A stretch of 8,260 nucleotides of DNA from an uncultured Akkermansia sp. GTDB taxonomy: Bacteria > Verrucomicrobiota > Verrucomicrobiia > Verrucomicrobiales > Akkermansiaceae. The notes beneath the pieces are model-generated. The model had not been told where the DNA came from. It ran no database searches and worked only from the letters and a program-made list of their open reading frames with translations. The stretch lies in the NCBI GenBank assembly GCA_904501915.1, contig CAJGCV010000079.1, positions 1 through 8,260 on the forward strand, written 5' to 3'. A program made the position numbers and the translations under genes. Of this stretch, positions 5,911-8,260 are shown in pieces. How positions within the stretch are numbered: position 1 is the stretch's first letter; every line of letters begins with the position of its first letter.

Positions 5911-6339
5911 ATGCGTCGCGTTCGTTCCACTCTCAAAAATGGCGGTTCTCCCATTGTGGTGATAGCTGTGGTGAACCTGTTCCTGGTTCTCTGCATCGGG
6001 GTGCTGCTTACAAATCACCTCACGCCGCGCTATGGGGTCGCGGTGCAGCCCCAGGAAACGCATTTCGCCATAGGGGCATATGACCGCGATTTCTCACACA
6101 TTGTCTCCGTTGCTCCGGGGGATGAGCCCCGTATCTATGTGGGGGCAGAGCTGGTAAAGGGCGGCTATGATGGTTTCGAGGCGAAGCTGAAAACCTGGGA
6201 TAGCGCGAATCCTTCGCGCACCATGGTGATTCTGGTGATTGATAAGGCTGTGCCCTCCGGTGTGGTGCAGACCCTTACCGATATGATTCTGCTTCACGGC
6301 TTTTCCTGCAGCTATTCCGGGGTTCCGGCATTAGAGTAA
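5911..6339 (+). CDS. ExbD/TolR-like protein lacking the conserved membrane Asp
   Basis: The 142-residue protein has a basic cytoplasmic tail (MRRVRSTLKN), one membrane helix (about 14-33) and a periplasmic domain, the ExbD/TolR layout. The C-terminal part (about 103-140) has the ExbD-like strand-helix-strand: RTMVILVIDKAVPSGVVQTL then TDMILLHGF. It matches the family pattern of a strand ending in Asp, a helix, then a Gly before the last strand. In the membrane helix, VVNLFLVLCIGVLL lines up with the ExbD/TolR pattern (F/L)(I/L)D(V)(M/L)LVLL; the universally important proton-binding Asp is Asn22 here. The start is the ATG at 5911; the frame is open further upstream but only as a shadow of the ExbB-like gene. 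Its TAA overlaps the next ATG (TAATG). ExbD assignment rests on layout, neighbour and a weak domain match. Confidence 0.75.
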   Translation: MRRVRSTLKNGGSPIVVIAVVNLFLVLCIGVLLTNHLTPRYGVAVQPQETHFAIGAYDRDFSHIVSVAPGDEPRIYVGAELVKGGYDGFEAKLKTWDSANPSRTMVILVIDKAVPSGVVQTLTDMILLHGFSCSYSGVPALE

Positions 6340-6860
6340 TGAAACGTAAGGAGCACAGTCTGCTGTATCATACCATGCACAGTCGCCCCATGCCGGGGTG
6401 CCTGCCTCTGTTCTTTATATTTGCGCTGGCGGTTTCGGCTCTGGTCGTATGGTTTGTGCCTGTTCGTATGCCGGAGCGCGTGCGGCCTGCAGGTGCTGGG
6501 CAAGTGTATCTGAAGAACGGACGCCTGGCTGATTTTGTTATACGGCGGGAAAGCCCGCTTCCGCTGCACCTGCCTATGCATGTTGACCCGGAGTATCAGG
6601 AGGATGCCGCTGCAGCTTCCATGACTTTGCTGCGCCCTGTGAAGATTCTGCCGCCGCCGCCCCAGCCCTTGTTTGATGGCGCGCCGGATTCTGCCGTGCT
6701 GAATGCAGAATCGCTTCTGGTCCTGCCTGGTCAGGAGCTTGTGGAAGAACCTGCACAACAATCTGTGCCTTCAACTATTCATTCTTCTGCCGAAACTCCG
6801 GTGTTTCATCCGGGGGTTGAAACGGAAACTGATGCTGATAGCGAGGAGGTGCAGCCATGA
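6339..6860 (+). CDS. TonB-like single-span protein without a TonB C-terminal domain
   Basis: The 173-residue product has a short basic N-terminus, one membrane anchor (about 21-41), and a periplasmic tail with a Pro-rich patch (ILPPPPQPL, 103-111) and an acidic end (ETETDADSEE, 161-170). This is the plan of TonB: an N-terminal anchor that would pack against ExbB/ExbD, then a Pro-rich spacer. The usual C-terminal receptor-binding domain (with the YP motif) is missing, and the tail from about 110 on looks disordered. No other domain is recognised. It overlaps both neighbours (1 nt with the ExbD-like gene, 4 nt, ATGA, with the next gene), so it belongs to the same operon and very likely the same complex. 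It could equally be an unrelated anchored linker protein. Confidence 0.65.
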   Translation: MKRKEHSLLYHTMHSRPMPGCLPLFFIFALAVSALVVWFVPVRMPERVRPAGAGQVYLKNGRLADFVIRRESPLPLHLPMHVDPEYQEDAAAASMTLLRPVKILPPPPQPLFDGAPDSAVLNAESLLVLPGQELVEEPAQQSVPSTIHSSAETPVFHPGVETETDADSEEVQP

Positions 6861-7081
6861 GTATGGAGCCGCTTTTGCCGTCCGAGCTGCTTGCCGCCGT
6901 GGTATACGCAGGCCTGGTGCTGACTATCTGCGTGTATGTGCCGGTGAAGATTACGGCTAAAATGCGCCGTTTACACCGCGCTCGCACGCATCTGACCTGT
7001 CGCATCTGCGGCTTCCGTTTCCTGCGGCGCGAGGGTGATGCCGAAGGCATTTGCCCGCATTGCTCGTCGCGCAACGGCTGA
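6857..7081 (+). CDS. Small membrane-anchored zinc ribbon protein
   Basis: The 74-residue product has one membrane segment (about 11-30), a strongly basic stretch right after it (KITAKMRRLHRAR, 31-43) and a C-terminal zinc ribbon. The four likely zinc ligands are Cys48 and Cys51 (CRIC) and Cys66 and Cys69 (CPHC), a CxxC-x14-CxxC pattern. By the positive-inside rule the ribbon is cytoplasmic. It starts with ATG overlapping the previous stop (ATGA), and AGGAGGT (6844-6850) lies 6 nt before the ATG: the strongest Shine-Dalgarno sequence in the window. A role as a cytoplasmic sensor or adaptor of the ExbB/ExbD-like complex is my inference from position. The family is not recognised. The gene is convergent with folE2 19 bp downstream. 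Confidence 0.75.
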   Translation: MSMEPLLPSELLAAVVYAGLVLTICVYVPVKITAKMRRLHRARTHLTCRICGFRFLRREGDAEGICPHCSSRNG

Positions 7082-7100
7082 GCCCGGATTTTTATTCTTC

Positions 7101-7889
7101 TCAGCTCAGCTGACGCTCTACCATGGCGTAGGCGCTGTGGTTGTGGATGGATTCAAAGTTTTCTGCCTCCACGCGATACCAGCTGAAGGCGTTGTAGCGT
7201 TCGGTAGCAACGGCAACGTTGCGCACCAGGTCTTCCACAAAGACCGGGTTTTCATAGGCTCGGTCGGTCACGTATTTTTCATCCGGCCGCTTCAGAATGC
7301 TGTATAACTGGCAGCTGGCGCAGCTTTCTATCAGGTCAATGAGGTCTTCAATCCACACGGCCTGACCGGAAAAACGCACCGAATAGGTGACAATGCCGCG
7401 CTGGTTGTGGGCACCGTGCTCACTCATGGCCTTGGAACAGGGGCAGAGTGTGGTGACCGGCACCTTGATGGTCAGCGTGAATTGACCGGGTTTGCCCACT
7501 TCCGCATCGATTACGAAGCGAACTTCGTAGTCCATCATTCCTTCCATGCCGCTTACCGGTGCTTTTTTCAGTCGGAAGAAGGGGAAATCAATTTCGACCC
7601 GCGCACGCTGTGCATGCAGTTTTGACAGCAAACGGTTGGGCAACCGCACGGCAGAGCGTACATCAAGGTAGCGTTTATGCTCGTGAAGAGCTTCCACGAA
7701 CCGGCTCATGTGTGTGCCCTTATATTTTTCGGGCAGGTCCACCATAAGCGCCACTGTGGCCACGGTGGACTGGGTTCGCTGCTCCTTGTCGCTCACCACG
7801 ATGGGAAAACGCACGCCGCGCACACCAACGCGGTCGATTGATATCTGTCGCGTATCCAGTTCGTTCTGGGTGTCTTTAAGGTCTTGCAT
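7101..7889 (-). CDS. folE2: GTP cyclohydrolase IB (FolE2, COG1469)
   Basis: FolE2 turns GTP into 7,8-dihydroneopterin triphosphate, the first step of tetrahydrofolate and of queuosine/preQ0 synthesis, replacing FolE1 and working with metals other than zinc. The 262-residue protein has the family start DTRQISIDRVGVRGVRFPI (12-30), KGTHMSRF (57-64), the signature VPVTTLCPCSKAMSEHGAHN (143-162) with Cys149 and His161 as likely metal ligands (same 12-residue spacing as the ligands Cys147 and His159 known from the Neisseria enzyme), the YENPVFVEDLVR segment (212-223) with Glu213, and ESIHNHSA (246-253) with the last histidine ligand. The frame opens at a TTG at 7988, but the ATG at 7889 is chosen: family members start here, and the upstream part codes for the terminator hairpin. 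No Shine-Dalgarno sequence is visible. Confidence 0.95.
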   Translation of the reverse strand: MQDLKDTQNELDTRQISIDRVGVRGVRFPIVVSDKEQRTQSTVATVALMVDLPEKYKGTHMSRFVEALHEHKRYLDVRSAVRLPNRLLSKLHAQRARVEIDFPFFRLKKAPVSGMEGMMDYEVRFVIDAEVGKPGQFTLTIKVPVTTLCPCSKAMSEHGAHNQRGIVTYSVRFSGQAVWIEDLIDLIESCASCQLYSILKRPDEKYVTDRAYENPVFVEDLVRNVAVATERYNAFSWYRVEAENFESIHNHSAYAMVERQLS

Positions 7890-7926
7890 GGAGTGTGCGT
7901 TCTGGTGGAGCAGGGGGCTATCAGGG

Positions 7927-7970
7927 GAAAATACCGAGGGGGCTTGCAGGCCGAAGCATACAAGCCCCCT
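7927..7970 (-). terminator. Strong intrinsic terminator of rpsR with a UUCG tetraloop
   Basis: On the minus strand the arm at 7956-7970 pairs with the arm at 7937-7951 over 15 positions, with one G-U wobble and one mismatch, closed by a TTCG loop (7952-7955). The outer stem contains five consecutive G-C pairs next to CTTG/CAAG. It is followed by CGG and then TATTTTCC (7926-7933), a short T-tract. It lies 43 nt beyond the rpsR stop, and so ends the S18 transcript, fully or partly, before folE2. Confidence 0.75.
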
Positions 7971-7982
7971 TCTCGTAATCAA
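7955..7982 (-). promoter_or_regulatory. Possible folE2 promoter overlapping the rpsR terminator
   Basis: TTGATT (7977-7982) and TATGCT (7955-7960) on the minus strand are 16 bp apart. Start of transcription would be near 7948, giving a leader of about 58 nt. The -10 box is embedded in the terminator stem. Both boxes are imperfect, and folE2 could instead depend on read-through from rpsR. I see no palindromic Zur-type operator here. Confidence 0.28.
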
Positions 7983-8013
7983 CGACAATCTGCCGTCGAG
8001 AACTCCGCTGAAA

Positions 8014-8259
8014 TCAGGGGAGCAGATTCACGGCACGAGCACGGCGGATTTCGCGCGTGATCTTGCGGTGCATCTTGGCGGACACGCCCGTGACGCGGCG
8101 GGGAAGAATCTTGCCGGTCTCGGAAGTGAACTTGGAAAGGAATTCCGGGTTGCACATGTCCACAGCGCCGGCGGGGATGTCGATGCGGCGGCGGGGCATG
8201 GTCTTGTTGCAGGTGCGGAAACGGATACGGCGTTCGACGCTCTTGAATTCGGTCATCAT
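8014..8259 (-). CDS. rpsR: Small ribosomal subunit protein S18
   Basis: S18 sits on the platform of the 30S subunit with S6. The 81-residue sequence ends with the diagnostic S18 block: FTSETGKILPRRVTGVSAKM (44-63) followed by HRKITREIRRARAVNLLP, the same pattern as the E. coli FITESGKIVPSRITGTRAKY and ARAIKRARYLSLLP region. There is no CxxC zinc site; the two Cys (17 and 36) stand alone. Two ATGs in tandem (8259 and 8256) can start it, and since the window ends one base further, neither the ribosome binding site nor a longer start can be judged. Upstream neighbours (often rpsF and ssb) are outside the window. The message ends at the hairpin 7937-7970. Confidence 0.93.
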   Translation of the reverse strand: MMTEFKSVERRIRFRTCNKTMPRRRIDIPAGAVDMCNPEFLSKFTSETGKILPRRVTGVSAKMHRKITREIRRARAVNLLP

Positions 8260-8260
8260 A

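Noticed and set aside
7077..7105. GCTGAG/CTCAGC pairing that spans the stop codons of the convergent zinc ribbon and folE2 genes
   Set aside because: Only 6 bp with a 17-nt loop, and the T-rich part is in the loop, not after the stem; not a credible bidirectional terminator.
7890..7988. N-terminal extension of folE2 from a TTG at 7988
   Set aside because: The extension is coded by the rpsR terminator hairpin and has no family counterpart; the ATG at 7889 matches the usual FolE2 start.

Overview
The window looks like a piece of a bacterial chromosome of moderately high GC content. The gene set (RuvX, a single-domain GDP-mannose pyrophosphorylase, SerRS, ExbB/ExbD-like proteins, FolE2, ribosomal protein S18), the compact overlapping operons and the scarcity of Shine-Dalgarno sequences suggest a Gram-negative bacterium. 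A Verrucomicrobiota member related to Akkermansia is my best guess, but that is an impression from protein style, not a proven assignment. There is no sign of a phage, insertion sequence, CRISPR array, tRNA or rRNA.

Layout from left to right. Positions 1-66 hold the first 22 codons of a minus-strand acyl-CoA synthetase (NDP-forming) type gene, with a good promoter at 120-148. The stretch 149-365 has no convincing protein gene, but carries a consensus-like plus-strand promoter (217-246) with nothing obvious to drive, and a compact hairpin region (336-359). Then comes a minus-strand operon read from 2251 down to 366: GDP-mannose pyrophosphorylase, RuvX (1-nt overlap) and a small membrane protein (6-nt gap). 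Its promoter sits so close to the ATG that the message is probably leaderless. A divergent plus-strand promoter at 2302-2330 faces a small, possibly frameshifted ORF. Next is a secreted ankyrin-repeat protein (2488-3624, minus) with its own promoter.

From 3861 to 7081 runs a plus-strand cluster: serS, an ExbB/TolQ-like protein, an ExbD/TolR-like protein, a TonB-like single-span protein without a TonB C-terminal domain, and a membrane-anchored zinc ribbon protein. The last four are tightly packed and probably form one envelope complex. The most striking point in the window is that the ExbB-like and ExbD-like partners both appear to have lost the intramembrane carboxylates (Glu to Lys and Asp to Asn) normally needed for proton-driven work.

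The right end is minus strand: folE2 (zinc-independent type GTP cyclohydrolase) downstream of rpsR (S18), separated by a strong hairpin terminator with a UUCG loop. How the regions connect: GDP-mannose supply and the ExbB/D-like complex both concern the cell envelope, RuvX and SerRS/S18 are housekeeping, and FolE2 starts tetrahydrofolate (or queuosine precursor) synthesis.
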